This document shows positions 9,178 to 17,083 of a stretch of 64,000 nt of DNA, in pieces. The position numbers were made by a program, and so were the translations under genes. The first letter of the stretch is position 1, and every line of letters begins with the position of its first letter. The notes beneath the pieces are model-generated. The model worked only from the letters and a program-made list of their open reading frames with translations, did no database searches and had not been told where the DNA came from. This DNA is from a bacterium. Lineage in GTDB: Bacteria > Gemmatimonadota > Glassbacteria > GWA2-58-10. The stretch lies in assembly GCA_021372515.1 (NCBI GenBank), contig JAJFUG010000039.1, forward strand, positions 6,871 to 70,870. The letters run 5' to 3'.

Positions 9178-9224
9178 GGCCGGGAGCACCCACGAGCACG
9201 TGCGGCGCTCCCGGCCCGTTTTTT
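9178..9224 (+). terminator. Intrinsic terminator after the cytochrome operon
   Basis: A perfect 10-bp stem (GGCCGGGAGC with GCTCCCGGCC) and a 19-base loop are followed by CG and six T. It lies 16 bases after the 14-haem stop codon. The rest of the gap to 9418 shows no gene or clear promoter, though a promoter for the Rieske operon is expected there. Confidence 0.85.
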
Positions 9225-9418
9225 CGGTCCGGAGGTGGAATCCCGGATTGACAAAGCGGACTCAAAGAAATAGCTTAAGGTTGTCCGGCGGCTCTTGCAG
9301 CCGGAATACGGCTCGGCTCACGCCACAGAACCCAGCGAAAACATTCCCAGCCACTCCGGAATCCAGCCCGCCCCAGACGGCGCAGTGCGGGACGGGGTCA
9401 GCAAAGGAGCGCATTTCC

Positions 9419-9865
9419 ATGCCTGAATCGGGCGACAAGGGCAGGCGCAGGTTCCTCAACTTCGTACTCGGGGCCGGCTCGCTGACATTCCTGTCCGCAG
9501 TGACCTATCCGGTGCTCAAGTACCTCACCCCTCCGGACACAGGCGCGGAGAGCGGCAACGAGACAGTGAGCGCGGGCAAGGTCAACGATCTGGCGCTCAA
9601 CAGCGGCAAGATCGTGAAGTTCGGGAACCAGCCGGCCATCGTGATCCGCAGGCAGGACAACGAGGTGAAAGCTTTCCTGGCGGTCTGCACGCATCTGGGG
9701 TGCACCGTGCAGTACATGCCCGCCGACCGGGTGATCTGGTGCGCCTGCCACAACGGTAAGTACGACCTCAACGGGATAAACATCTCGGGGCCTCCGCCCC
9801 GTCCGCTCACTCCGCTCAAGGTGAACATCCAGAACGACGAGATTTTCATCTCACGGGAGGCCTGA
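9419..9865 (+). CDS. Rieske [2Fe-2S] protein of a quinol:cytochrome c reductase-type complex
   Basis: Start 9419 is chosen because AAAGGAG lies just upstream and the first residues form a twin-arginine-like signal (GRRRFLNFVLG then a hydrophobic stretch), the normal export route for folded Rieske proteins. The 148 residues contain both cluster motifs: CTHLGC (about 87-92) and CACHNG (about 107-112), which supply two Cys and two His ligands. It is followed after 3 bases by cytochrome b. Together they form the quinol-oxidising core of a bc/b6f-type complex, passing one electron to this cluster on the periplasmic side. Confidence 0.95.
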   Translation: MPESGDKGRRRFLNFVLGAGSLTFLSAVTYPVLKYLTPPDTGAESGNETVSAGKVNDLALNSGKIVKFGNQPAIVIRRQDNEVKAFLAVCTHLGCTVQYMPADRVIWCACHNGKYDLNGINISGPPPRPLTPLKVNIQNDEIFISREA

Positions 9866-9868
9866 ACC

Positions 9869-10957
9869 ATGCCGCTCAGGAGCGTTCCAGAAAAAGCCTA
9901 CCGTTGGCTCGACGAGCGCATGGGCCTGGAGGACATCTTCGCTTTCCTCCGCCACAAGGAGGTGCCGCAAAGCAGCTCCTCGATCTGGTACTATTTCGGC
10001 GGAGTCTCTCTCTTTCTGTTCCTGGTCCAGGTGACCACCGGCATACTCCTGCTGATGTACTACCGCCCCGGCACGGCCAGCAGCTACGAAAGCCTCCAGT
10101 TCATCGTGAGCAAGGTGAATTTCGGCTGGCTGGTGCGGGACATCCATTCCTGGTCGGCCAACCTGATGGTCCTGTGCGTGATGATCCACATGTTCAGCGT
10201 GTTTTTCCTCAAGAGCTACCGCAAGCCCCGCGAGCTGACCTGGATGAGCGGGATGCTCCTGCTGGTGCTGGTGCTCACTTTCGGTTTCAGCGGCTACCTT
10301 CTGCCCTGGAACCAGCTCGCCTTTTTCGCCACCAAGGTCGGCACGGACATGACCGGCAGCGTACCGCTGATCGGGGACTACGTGCTCAAGGTGGTGCGCG
10401 GCGGCCAGGATGTGACCGGGGCCACGCTGTCGCGCTTTTTCGGTCTGCACGTGGCCGTGCTGCCGGGCATTTTCACTCTGGTGCTCAGTTTCCACCTCTT
10501 CCTTCTGCAGCGCCAGGGGATGAGCCAGCCGGTCGACTGGGAGGACCTGCCGCCGGAGCGCAAGCCGGTCATGCCGTTCTTCCCCAATTTCGTGCTGCGC
10601 GAGTTCATTTTCTGGATGTGCGCCCTGGCCGTGATCAACGCCCTGGCCGTGTTTTTCCCCTGGGAGCTGGGGATCAAGGCCGACCCGTTCGCCTCGGCCC
10701 CGGCCGGCATCCGTCCCGAGTGGTATTTCATGTTCATGTTCCAGAGCCTCAAGTTCCTGCCGGCGCATGTGGGCCCGCTGGAGGGCGAGTTCCTGGGCCT
10801 GATGCTGTTCAACCTGGCCGGCGTGGTCTGGTTCTTCCTGCCGTTCTGGGACCGCAGCGGCGGGCGGGGCGGCACGGCGCGGCTGGTGACCTGGCTCGGC
10901 GTGTTCGTGGTGGTCTACATCCTCGTGATGACAGTGCTGGGCTACCTGCTCTCCTGA
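9869..10957 (+). CDS. Cytochrome b (fused b6/subunit-IV type) of the Rieske complex
   Basis: The 362-residue protein has about eight hydrophobic membrane segments. The first half carries two pairs of haem-ligating His on helices B and D: RDIHSW and MIHMF, then LHVAV and SFHLF. The second half has the quinol-site motif PEWY (RPEWYFM). The length shows that the b6-like N-terminal and subunit-IV-like C-terminal halves are fused. Start ATG follows the Rieske stop by three bases, with GGAGG in the overlap region. In this operon the expected cytochrome c1/f is replaced by a 9-haem cytochrome, an arrangement known from some anaerobes and deep-branching phyla. Confidence 0.95.
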   Translation: MPLRSVPEKAYRWLDERMGLEDIFAFLRHKEVPQSSSSIWYYFGGVSLFLFLVQVTTGILLLMYYRPGTASSYESLQFIVSKVNFGWLVRDIHSWSANLMVLCVMIHMFSVFFLKSYRKPRELTWMSGMLLLVLVLTFGFSGYLLPWNQLAFFATKVGTDMTGSVPLIGDYVLKVVRGGQDVTGATLSRFFGLHVAVLPGIFTLVLSFHLFLLQRQGMSQPVDWEDLPPERKPVMPFFPNFVLREFIFWMCALAVINALAVFFPWELGIKADPFASAPAGIRPEWYFMFMFQSLKFLPAHVGPLEGEFLGLMLFNLAGVVWFFLPFWDRSGGRGGTARLVTWLGVFVVVYILVMTVLGYLLS

Positions 10958-11039
10958 GGAGCGCCCGGAACGGACAACCGGCCGCGCAGGGGAGTGTGAC
11001 AAACCCCGCGGCCAGCCCTCAACGGCTGAGAGGAAACCG

Positions 11040-12305
11040 ATGAGATTCACGATCCTGCTGGCGCTGCTCGCCCTGCCGGCCCTGGCCGCAGGGCAGCAGT
11101 CCGGGGACGGGAAACCGACCGCCACCGACAACAACTGCATCCGCTGCCACAGCCGGCTGATGAAGAACTACGCCTTGCCGGCCCAGCGTTATCACGATGA
11201 TATCCACGCCGACAACGGGGTGCTCTGCTCCGACTGCCACGGCGGCGACCCCACCAATCCCAACCGTCACGACCGCAAGGACCCGAAGCAGAATTTCCGC
11301 GGCAAGCCCACGCCCCAGCAGATCCCCGGTCTATGCGGCCACTGCCACGGCGACCCGGTCTATATGCGCGCGCACAACCCCAAATTGCCGGTAGACCAGC
11401 TCGAAAAATACCGCACCAGCCGTCACGGGGAACTTTTGTTGGGCAAAGGCGACCCCAAGCCGGCCCAGTGCGTGAGCTGCCATAGTGTGCACGACATCCG
11501 ACAGGTGGGAAACCCCGCCAGCAAGGTCTACCCGACCAACGTCCCCGGCACCTGCGCCGCCTGCCACGCGGATGAGAAATACATGGCCGATTACGGCATC
11601 CCGACCAACCAGTACGCGCTGTTCCGCAACAGCGTGCACGGCGAGGCCCTTCTGGGCCGCGAGGACACCGGCGCCCCGGCCTGCAACGACTGCCACGGCA
11701 ACCACGGGGCCTACCCGCCCGAGGTGCAGAATATCGCCCAGGTCTGCGGACTGTGCCACGTGCGCAACGACAAGCTGTACGAGGCCAGTTTCCACAGCTC
11801 GATCTTCGAGAGCATCGGGGTGTCGGGCTGCGTGACCTGTCACGCCAACCACGGCATCCGTCATCCGGTGGACGACATGCTGGGAGCCGGAGACCGCGCC
11901 ACCTGCGGCAAGTGCCACAGGGACGGCCAGGACGACCCTGGATTCGCTCTGGGCCTGGAGATGAAAGGCGTGCTGGACGGGCTGTCGCACCAGCTCGACT
12001 CGACCACCTCGCTGGTGGACAAGGCGGCCAAGTACGGGATGGAGGTCTCGGAGCTGCAGTTCGACCTGCGCGACATCCGTCAGAGCCTGATCGAGAGCCG
12101 CACCAGCATCCACTCGTTCGACACGGACGAGGTGCGCAAGAGCGCCGCCCCGGGGCTGGCCCTGGCCGCCAAGGTGGACACCCTGGCCGGACAGAGCCTG
12201 GCCGAGCACGGCAAGCGCCGCTGGTGGCTGGGCGGGGCGACCCTGGTGCTGCTTTCGGTGATAGCGGGCGTGATCATGCTGCTGAGGCAGGTGGAGCGGA
12301 AGTAA
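11040..12305 (+). CDS. Nine-haem cytochrome with C-terminal membrane anchor
   Basis: The 421-residue protein starts after GAGAGGAAA with a signal peptide ending LAAG. It contains nine CxxCH motifs (CIRCH, CSDCH, CGHCH, CVSCH, CAACH, CNDCH, CGLCH, CVTCH, CGKCH) within the first 300 residues. A haem-free helical region follows (about 305-390). One membrane helix closes the protein (WWLGGATLVLLSVIAGVIML) with a short basic tail, so the haem domain faces the periplasm. It is the third gene of the Rieske/cytochrome b operon and probably accepts electrons from the Rieske centre in place of cytochrome c1. The haem arrangement resembles NrfB/cytochrome c3-superfamily proteins. Confidence 0.93.
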   Translation: MRFTILLALLALPALAAGQQSGDGKPTATDNNCIRCHSRLMKNYALPAQRYHDDIHADNGVLCSDCHGGDPTNPNRHDRKDPKQNFRGKPTPQQIPGLCGHCHGDPVYMRAHNPKLPVDQLEKYRTSRHGELLLGKGDPKPAQCVSCHSVHDIRQVGNPASKVYPTNVPGTCAACHADEKYMADYGIPTNQYALFRNSVHGEALLGREDTGAPACNDCHGNHGAYPPEVQNIAQVCGLCHVRNDKLYEASFHSSIFESIGVSGCVTCHANHGIRHPVDDMLGAGDRATCGKCHRDGQDDPGFALGLEMKGVLDGLSHQLDSTTSLVDKAAKYGMEVSELQFDLRDIRQSLIESRTSIHSFDTDEVRKSAAPGLALAAKVDTLAGQSLAEHGKRRWWLGGATLVLLSVIAGVIMLLRQVERK

Positions 12306-12336
12306 TCTATCCTGATTCTGCCGGAACAGATTAAAA

Positions 12337-12375
12337 CAAAGAGCCAGTCGCCGCAACGGCTGGCTCTTTGTATTT
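12337..12375. terminator. Bidirectional intrinsic terminator between convergent operons
   Basis: A perfect 11-bp stem (CAAAGAGCCAG with CTGGCTCTTTG) has a 12-base loop. It is followed by TATTTT on the + strand and by TTTTAA on the - strand. It lies between the 9-haem gene and the oppositely oriented DUF4405 gene, so it can serve both. Confidence 0.85.
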
Positions 12376-12391
12376 TACGTGCGACTGCGGC

Positions 12392-12736
12392 TCAATGCAC
12401 CGGCAGTTGGGCATGCCCGGCGGATAACAGCACCAGGGCCGCCAGGATCAGAAGGGCCAGCCGCGCCTCGCGCGTCACCCGGAGCCGCCCGCCGAGCACC
12501 CGCCTGAAACCGGCGGCCAGGGGGCGTCGGTTGAGCCAGACATGCCATGCGCCGAACGCCACGAACACGAACCCCAGTGCAGTGTGCACAGCCATCCAGG
12601 CGTGACGGGCCCCGGTCAGAGGGGCATCCTGCAACAGGTGCAGGGCCAGGCCGGAAAAGGGCAGGCTCAGCGCGGAAAGCCCAGCCATCTGGGCGCTGAA
12701 AGCCCGCTTGTCGAGACTTCTCTGTGCAGCGTTCAT
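12392..12736 (-). CDS. DUF4405-type membrane protein (putative haem-binding anchor)
   Basis: Start at 12736 overlaps the ferredoxin stop (ATGA), showing coupling. The 114-residue product has three hydrophobic segments. His residues are placed as in DUF4405/cytochrome b561-like membrane proteins: LALHLLQD, ARHAWMAVHTALG and GAWHVWLNRR. Such proteins are often found with iron-sulfur proteins and may carry b-haem for quinone-linked electron transfer. It ends the TetR-ferredoxin-DUF4405 operon. The family name comes from pattern recognition; the role in redox exchange with the ferredoxin is inferred. Confidence 0.72.
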   Translation of the reverse strand: MNAAQRSLDKRAFSAQMAGLSALSLPFSGLALHLLQDAPLTGARHAWMAVHTALGFVFVAFGAWHVWLNRRPLAAGFRRVLGGRLRVTREARLALLILAALVLLSAGHAQLPVH

Positions 12737-12960
12737 TTTCCACTCCCCTGTATAGAGTACAACGCCCCCTGCGGGCAGGCCCGGACGCATTTCAGGCAAC
12801 CGGTGCACAGCTCGGCACTCTTGACCAGCGCGTGCTTGTGAAGGCCGAGCATGGAAATCACTTTCAGCACTCCCCGCGAGCAGGCCTCCACGCACCGGCC
12901 GCAAGCCTCGCAGGCCGTCCGGTTCAGGGCGACATGCTCCGTGTGAAGACTTCTCATCCG
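12733..12960 (-). CDS. Two-[4Fe-4S] ferredoxin-type protein
   Basis: The 75-residue form starting at 12960 is preferred because GAGGGA lies 9 bases upstream. An ATG at 12999 is an in-frame alternative giving 13 more residues. Two cluster motifs are plain: CEACGRCVEAC and CTGCLKCVRACP, each ligating a [4Fe-4S] cluster. There is no signal peptide, so it should act in the cytoplasm. It follows the TetR gene closely and overlaps the DUF4405 gene, suggesting that it hands electrons to or from that membrane protein under TetR control. Confidence 0.9.
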   Translation of the reverse strand, partial: RMRSLHTEHVALNRTACEACGRCVEACSRGVLKVISMLGLHKHALVKSAELCTGCLKCVRACPQGALYSIQGSGK

Positions 12961-13006
12961 CATTATCTCGTTCCCTCGGAGTACTATGTTGAAGAACATA
13001 ACGCCC

Positions 13007-13567
13007 TCATTTCTCCGTGGCCCCGTTAGCCAGCTTTTTACCCAACTGCCAGAGACTTTCCACCGCGGCCTCGACCGGCAGCTCCGGGTCGATGGCCCGC
13101 AGGAAGTGCAAGCCCATGATCGCGGCCATAAAAAGGGCGGCCGCACCCGGGTCGCGGGAACCGAGTCGGGAGGCGATCTGCTCCCGCCGCAGGCGCAGAT
13201 GCCCCGCCAGCATTGTCTTCACGGCCGGCATCTCCTCGGCCAGGCTGAGCATCTCGCGTAACAGCGCGACATGGTCGTCATCCTTCATAAGGTGCTCGGC
13301 GAGCATCTTCTTCCGCTTTTCCGCCTCTTCCGTATTCAGGATATTGCCAACTTCACCAGTCCGGTCGTCCATGCTGTCGACATGCTTGCCCAGTTCATGT
13401 TCCAGCACCGCCAGCACCAATTTCTCTTTGGAGCCGAACAGGTGGTGCACCATGCCGTGGTTGATCCCGGCGCAGCGGGCCGCCTTGCGCACCGAGAATT
13501 CCTGGTGCCCGTTCTCGATCAGCCAGCGCCGCGCTCCCTCAATCAGCCGGTTTCGGGTCTCTTCCAT
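13007..13567 (-). CDS. TetR/AcrR-family transcriptional repressor
   Basis: The 186-residue protein has the TetR N-terminal helix-turn-helix (about 5-50: VRKAARCAGINHGMVHHLFG, with the typical F-x-SKE-L after it), and a helical ligand-binding domain of normal length. The ribosome site is AAAGGAGAG. A perfect palindrome 16 bases before the start codon is the likely operator, so the gene should repress itself and the ferredoxin and DUF4405 genes behind it. The inducing ligand is unknown. Confidence 0.92.
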   Translation of the reverse strand: MEETRNRLIEGARRWLIENGHQEFSVRKAARCAGINHGMVHHLFGSKEKLVLAVLEHELGKHVDSMDDRTGEVGNILNTEEAEKRKKMLAEHLMKDDDHVALLREMLSLAEEMPAVKTMLAGHLRLRREQIASRLGSRDPGAAALFMAAIMGLHFLRAIDPELPVEAAVESLWQLGKKLANGATEK

Positions 13568-13582
13568 CCGGACTCTCCTTTG

Positions 13583-13598
13583 TTAGTCAGTTGACTAA
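13583..13598. promoter_or_regulatory. Palindromic operator for the TetR-family repressor
   Basis: TTAGTCA-GT-TGACTAA is a perfect inverted repeat just upstream of the repressor start codon. Its position over the probable promoter and ahead of the ribosome site is typical for TetR autoregulation. Binding is inferred. Confidence 0.7.
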
Positions 13599-13640
13599 TA
13601 AAGTATAAATCCCTCCCGCAAAGCTGTCAAGAGAATACCC

Positions 13641-13680
13641 TCAAAACAAAACGGCCGCCCAAGATGACCTGGGCGGCCGT
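13641..13680 (-). terminator. Intrinsic terminator of the 776-residue cytochrome gene
   Basis: A perfect 10-bp stem (ACGGCCGCCC with GGGCGGCCGT) is followed on the - strand by TTTGTTTTGAG. It lies 35 bases beyond the stop codon at 13715. Confidence 0.85.
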
Positions 13681-13714
13681 AACCGCGTACTGCCATAACC
13701 TGCTGATAAAATCA

Positions 13715-16045
13715 CTACTTCAGCATTACCATCTTGCGGGTCTGCACGAAGCTGCCGGCCTGCAAGCGGTAGAAATACACTCCGCTGGCGACCCGGCCGC
13801 CTCGCTCATCCGTGCCGTTCCAGAACACGGTGTACGTGCCCGCGTCCTTTGGCTCGTTAACCAGGCTGCGCACGCGCTGGCCGCGCAGGTCGTAGACATC
13901 CAGACGCACCTGCACGCCGTTCTGCCCCTCGGGCACACTGTAGCTGATCGTGGTGGAGGGGTTGAACGGATTGGGCGTGTTCTGCGCCAAAGCGAAAGCC
14001 TTGGGCAGGCTGGCTCTGGCGCCCTTGCCGTACAGGGCCAGGGCCAGGTCGGCCTTCTCCTCGTCGGTCAGGTTGAACTGCCCGGCCATCTGCTCGATGT
14101 AGCGGATTTCCTCGGCGCTCAGACCCTCCATCGGCTCCACGCCGCTTTCGCCGGCCGCTGCCAGCAGGGTGCTCTTGTTCGGGCAGGTGCCGGCCCGTAT
14201 CTGGGCCAGCAGGGCCACCGCGTCGCTGATGTCCTTGGTCCCGTCATTGTTGTAGTCCAGACGGGCGTCCTCGGGATCGGCGCGGCGCAGCAGCAGGAAG
14301 AAGATCACGTCGCTGATGTTGTTCTTGCCGTCACCGGTGAAATCGCAGGTCTTGGTCTCAGGTCCGCCCAGGTCCTCGAGCGCGTCCTCCAGCAGTGAGA
14401 CCGCCAGCGACGGGTTGTGGATGCCCCGGCTGCCGTCGTTGTTCACGACATACCAGTTGTAGGCCGCCCGGTACTGCTTCTCGGTCAGCTTGCCGGCGTT
14501 GTAGTCGGCGGTGCTGTAGAGCGGACTGCCCGAGTTGGACAGGGGCAGTTTGGCTTTGATCTGGTCCAGGAGCTGGGTCACGCGGGTCTGGATGCCGTGA
14601 TAGTCGAAATTCTCACCCATGTCGGCGTGGCAGCCCGTGCAGGCCTGGGTGTTGTAGTATTCATGCATCGCACCGGTCGAGTCGGTGATCTCGGCTTTCA
14701 CGGCAAAGGTGTGCCCGCCCACGTAGTCGCTCTTGTCCGAGCTGGCCGCGGCCATGTGGCAGCCGACACAGCGGTTCGTGACATAGCGGCCGTGCAGGCC
14801 CTCGGGATATTTCTTGCCCGCATAGCGGTAGCCCACAGTGCCGTTGAGCATGTCGCTCTGGTGCGACTCGTGCAGCCTGGCCCCGACCAGTTCGTTGCCG
14901 GGACGCAGATGGTGGCAGACATCGCAGGCGTGCGCCGCGGTGCCGTCGGACTTGTACTTGGCCACACCCAGCGAATCGCGGGACAGGTAGTCCTCGGCCA
15001 GGCGGAGCTGGTGCTCGGCGCCCTTTTCGTGCGGGTCGTGGCAGACCTGGCAGGTCTGTCCGTTGGCGTTCTTGTAGGGCGCGGCCGCGGTGTGTGCGTC
15101 CTTGAAATTGACCTCGAAAAATCCCTCGGCCGTATGGCAGGGCACGCAGGTGTTGCCGGCGCGGTTGAACGCCTCGGAGGGCGTGAAAGCAGAGCCGTGC
15201 AACGAATGCCGCCACTGGGTCGGAATGACGTAGTACGGCTTGTTGTCATGGCAGTAGGCGCAGACCCCGGCATCGTAGCTCACCGCGATAGCCGACTTGT
15301 TGCCCTTGTGCTGGCTGCCCGGGCCGTGGCAGCTTTCGCACTGCACGTTGGCCAACTGGGCCAGGTCGGGGTGCTGGGTGACCAGTGTGTCCCACTGCCC
15401 GGCGCTCATGACCGCGGGGAAAGTCCAGCCCGCGGTCTTGGCCAGGTCATCGAAGCCGCCGTTGACCGCCAGGGTGTCGTAGCCGGTGGAATGGCACTGG
15501 ACACAGTTCTGGCCGAAATGGCTGCTCAGGGTGCCGCTGATTCCCCGCTGCAGCGTGGTGGCGTGATTGGTCATGCCCCACGAGGCAGCGACATCGGCAT
15601 GGCAGCCCGCGCACTGGCCCTTGGAGAACGAGGGCGAGGCGCCGCCGATATTGCCGATACCCACATAGTTCGCCGCGTTGACCGTAAGCTCGGCCGTGGT
15701 GGTGATAGTATCGGTCACGGTCAGGCTGACGACATAGGCGCCGACCATATCCGGCATGAAATGGACCTCGCGGGTGGAGGTCCCGCTCAACGCAGACTGT
15801 GAGCCGCCCGGTTTGGTCGTGATCGACCAGGCATAGGTGGCGCCCGTGTTCACGCTATTCAGGAAGACCGGCTGGCCGACCCCGGCTACAGCCAGGGGCG
15901 TCGAGCGCTGTGTCGTCAGATGCATCTCCGTGACCTGCTGGGGCGAATAGCCCACCAGGTCGATCACGGCATCCGCGAACAGCGGGTATGCGATGAGCAG
16001 TGACAGAGCACCCGCTTTGAGAATGTGTCCTGCGATTTTCCGCAT
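13715..16045 (-). CDS. Secreted nine-haem cytochrome with dockerin-like and FlgD/type-IX-sorting-like domains
   Basis: The 776-residue protein begins with a signal peptide (about 1-25, ending LFADA). A PKD/Ig-like domain follows (about 45-130: YAWSITTKPGG, YVVSLTVTD). The haem region (about 140-490) has nine CxxCH motifs: CAGCH, CVQCH, CESCH, CAYCH, CVPCH, CQVCH, CDVCH, CVGCH and CTGCH. A pair of dockerin-type calcium loops comes next (CDFTGDGKNNISDV and DYNNDGTKDISDA, about 580-635). The last 90 residues form a FlgD-Ig/type-A sorting-like domain (NTPNPFNPSTTISYSVPEG to the final KMVMLK). This architecture implies export to the surface, perhaps by a type IX-like route, as a surface redox enzyme or electron acceptor. 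The ArsR gene lies upstream on the same strand. Confidence 0.9.
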   Translation of the reverse strand: MRKIAGHILKAGALSLLIAYPLFADAVIDLVGYSPQQVTEMHLTTQRSTPLAVAGVGQPVFLNSVNTGATYAWSITTKPGGSQSALSGTSTREVHFMPDMVGAYVVSLTVTDTITTTAELTVNAANYVGIGNIGGASPSFSKGQCAGCHADVAASWGMTNHATTLQRGISGTLSSHFGQNCVQCHSTGYDTLAVNGGFDDLAKTAGWTFPAVMSAGQWDTLVTQHPDLAQLANVQCESCHGPGSQHKGNKSAIAVSYDAGVCAYCHDNKPYYVIPTQWRHSLHGSAFTPSEAFNRAGNTCVPCHTAEGFFEVNFKDAHTAAAPYKNANGQTCQVCHDPHEKGAEHQLRLAEDYLSRDSLGVAKYKSDGTAAHACDVCHHLRPGNELVGARLHESHQSDMLNGTVGYRYAGKKYPEGLHGRYVTNRCVGCHMAAASSDKSDYVGGHTFAVKAEITDSTGAMHEYYNTQACTGCHADMGENFDYHGIQTRVTQLLDQIKAKLPLSNSGSPLYSTADYNAGKLTEKQYRAAYNWYVVNNDGSRGIHNPSLAVSLLEDALEDLGGPETKTCDFTGDGKNNISDVIFFLLLRRADPEDARLDYNNDGTKDISDAVALLAQIRAGTCPNKSTLLAAAGESGVEPMEGLSAEEIRYIEQMAGQFNLTDEEKADLALALYGKGARASLPKAFALAQNTPNPFNPSTTISYSVPEGQNGVQVRLDVYDLRGQRVRSLVNEPKDAGTYTVFWNGTDERGGRVASGVYFYRLQAGSFVQTRKMVMLK

Positions 16046-16204
16046 AACAGTGCTCCGGGTGGGTTGGCGGTTGACGCACGGTCCGGGGAGCCGCAGAGGC
16101 AGGCGCGCCCCGGCGACGTGCGCTCGACAGTCCTGGCGGGGCCGGAACTGTCAGTATTGGACAGAGTTATGGCGCATGGCCCTCCTTTCGGGTGAATCCA
16201 GGTT

Positions 16205-16567
16205 TCAGGCCTTGAGCTCGGTTGTCCGGGAAAGAGCGAGCCTGACTTCCTCGGGGTCCAATCCGTACTCCTCGGTCACGCCCTGGCGCACCAGGATCGG
16301 TCCCTGGATGAATTTCTCGTTGGTGATGCGGTAGAAAATCCGCTGGCCGTCCTTGCGCGAGGTGACAATCCGCCGGTCTTTCATGATCCGCAGGTGCTGG
16401 GAGGCGTTGGACAGAGAGATTCCGGCCTCCTCGGCGATCCGGGTGACTGTCATCTCGCCCCCGCTCAGACACCAGAGGATTTTCAGCCGCTTGGCATTCT
16501 GGAAAATCGAGCAGAATTCGGACTGGAGAGCAAAGATGTCATCGGCGCACAACGCTTTGTTTTTCAT
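16205..16567 (-). CDS. ArsR/SmtB-family winged-helix regulator
   Basis: The 120-residue form starts at MKNKALCADD (16567); an earlier in-frame ATG at 16624 is possible but adds residues unlike the family. The winged helix is clear: RLKILWCLSGGEMTVTRIAE, then GISLSNASQHLRIMKD and a wing (SRKDGQRIFYRI). The classic metal motif ELCVCDL is absent, although Cys occurs at about 7, 19 and 28, so a redox or metal response remains possible. The surface cytochrome gene lies 159 bases downstream on the same strand and may be a target or co-transcribed. Confidence 0.9.
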   Translation of the reverse strand: MKNKALCADDIFALQSEFCSIFQNAKRLKILWCLSGGEMTVTRIAEEAGISLSNASQHLRIMKDRRIVTSRKDGQRIFYRITNEKFIQGPILVRQGVTEEYGLDPEEVRLALSRTTELKA

Positions 16568-17083
16568 GTTCGTTCCACTCTGCGGTTGCGTGGGGACCGA
16601 CTCTGCCATATTGCGTGGATACATGATTCAAGGACAAGGCAAGCAACAGCGCCCGGAGTGCTTTCAGGAACGCCGCGCCGGTCGTTTGGTCAGTTCGGCC
16701 CCCTGGCACAACGCTCCCATCGAGAATCTTTTCGCATTAGTAGACTGGATTTACGGCAACCGGGCTTGGCTCGATCTATCGGAAAAAGCCGCATCTGCAC
16801 AGGGCAAGTTGTAGCCTTTATTTTGAGGAGACTGTTTCAATGTACAGGTTTTTGAACGTCAGTTCAAGCGAAAGGATACTCAAAATTTTTACCATATTTT
16901 GGTATTTTTCCTGTGTTTAACCGACTGTGCCCCACCTCGCCCCGGAGCGTGGAAAAAGCCAGCCCGGGCGTTTAAAAATGGGACACAACCTTATTGACCC
17001 CACCGGTTGCATGGGTTACTATACAGGAAATTATCCTCTTCCGCAGTCCGCGGGATACGCACCCTCACTCGACCCGGCAAACA
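16568..17083. promoter_or_regulatory. 516-base divergent intergenic region with two palindromes
   Basis: No convincing gene is present. The right half is AT-rich and holds two inverted repeats 22 bases apart: TTGAAC-GTCA-GTTCAA (16852-16867) and TACCA-TATTT-TGGTA (16890-16904). Both could be operators, for the adjacent ArsR-type protein or for another regulator of the esterase gene at 17084. No strong -35/-10 pair was found. Confidence 0.4.

Noticed and set aside
14417-15802. 461-codon open frame on the + strand opposite the nine-haem surface cytochrome
   Set aside because: The opposite strand encodes nine haem motifs and conserved domains; this frame shows none.
16702-16718. TGGCAC at 16704, considered as a sigma-54 -24 element
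   Set aside because: No TTGC-type -12 element occurs at the required spacing.
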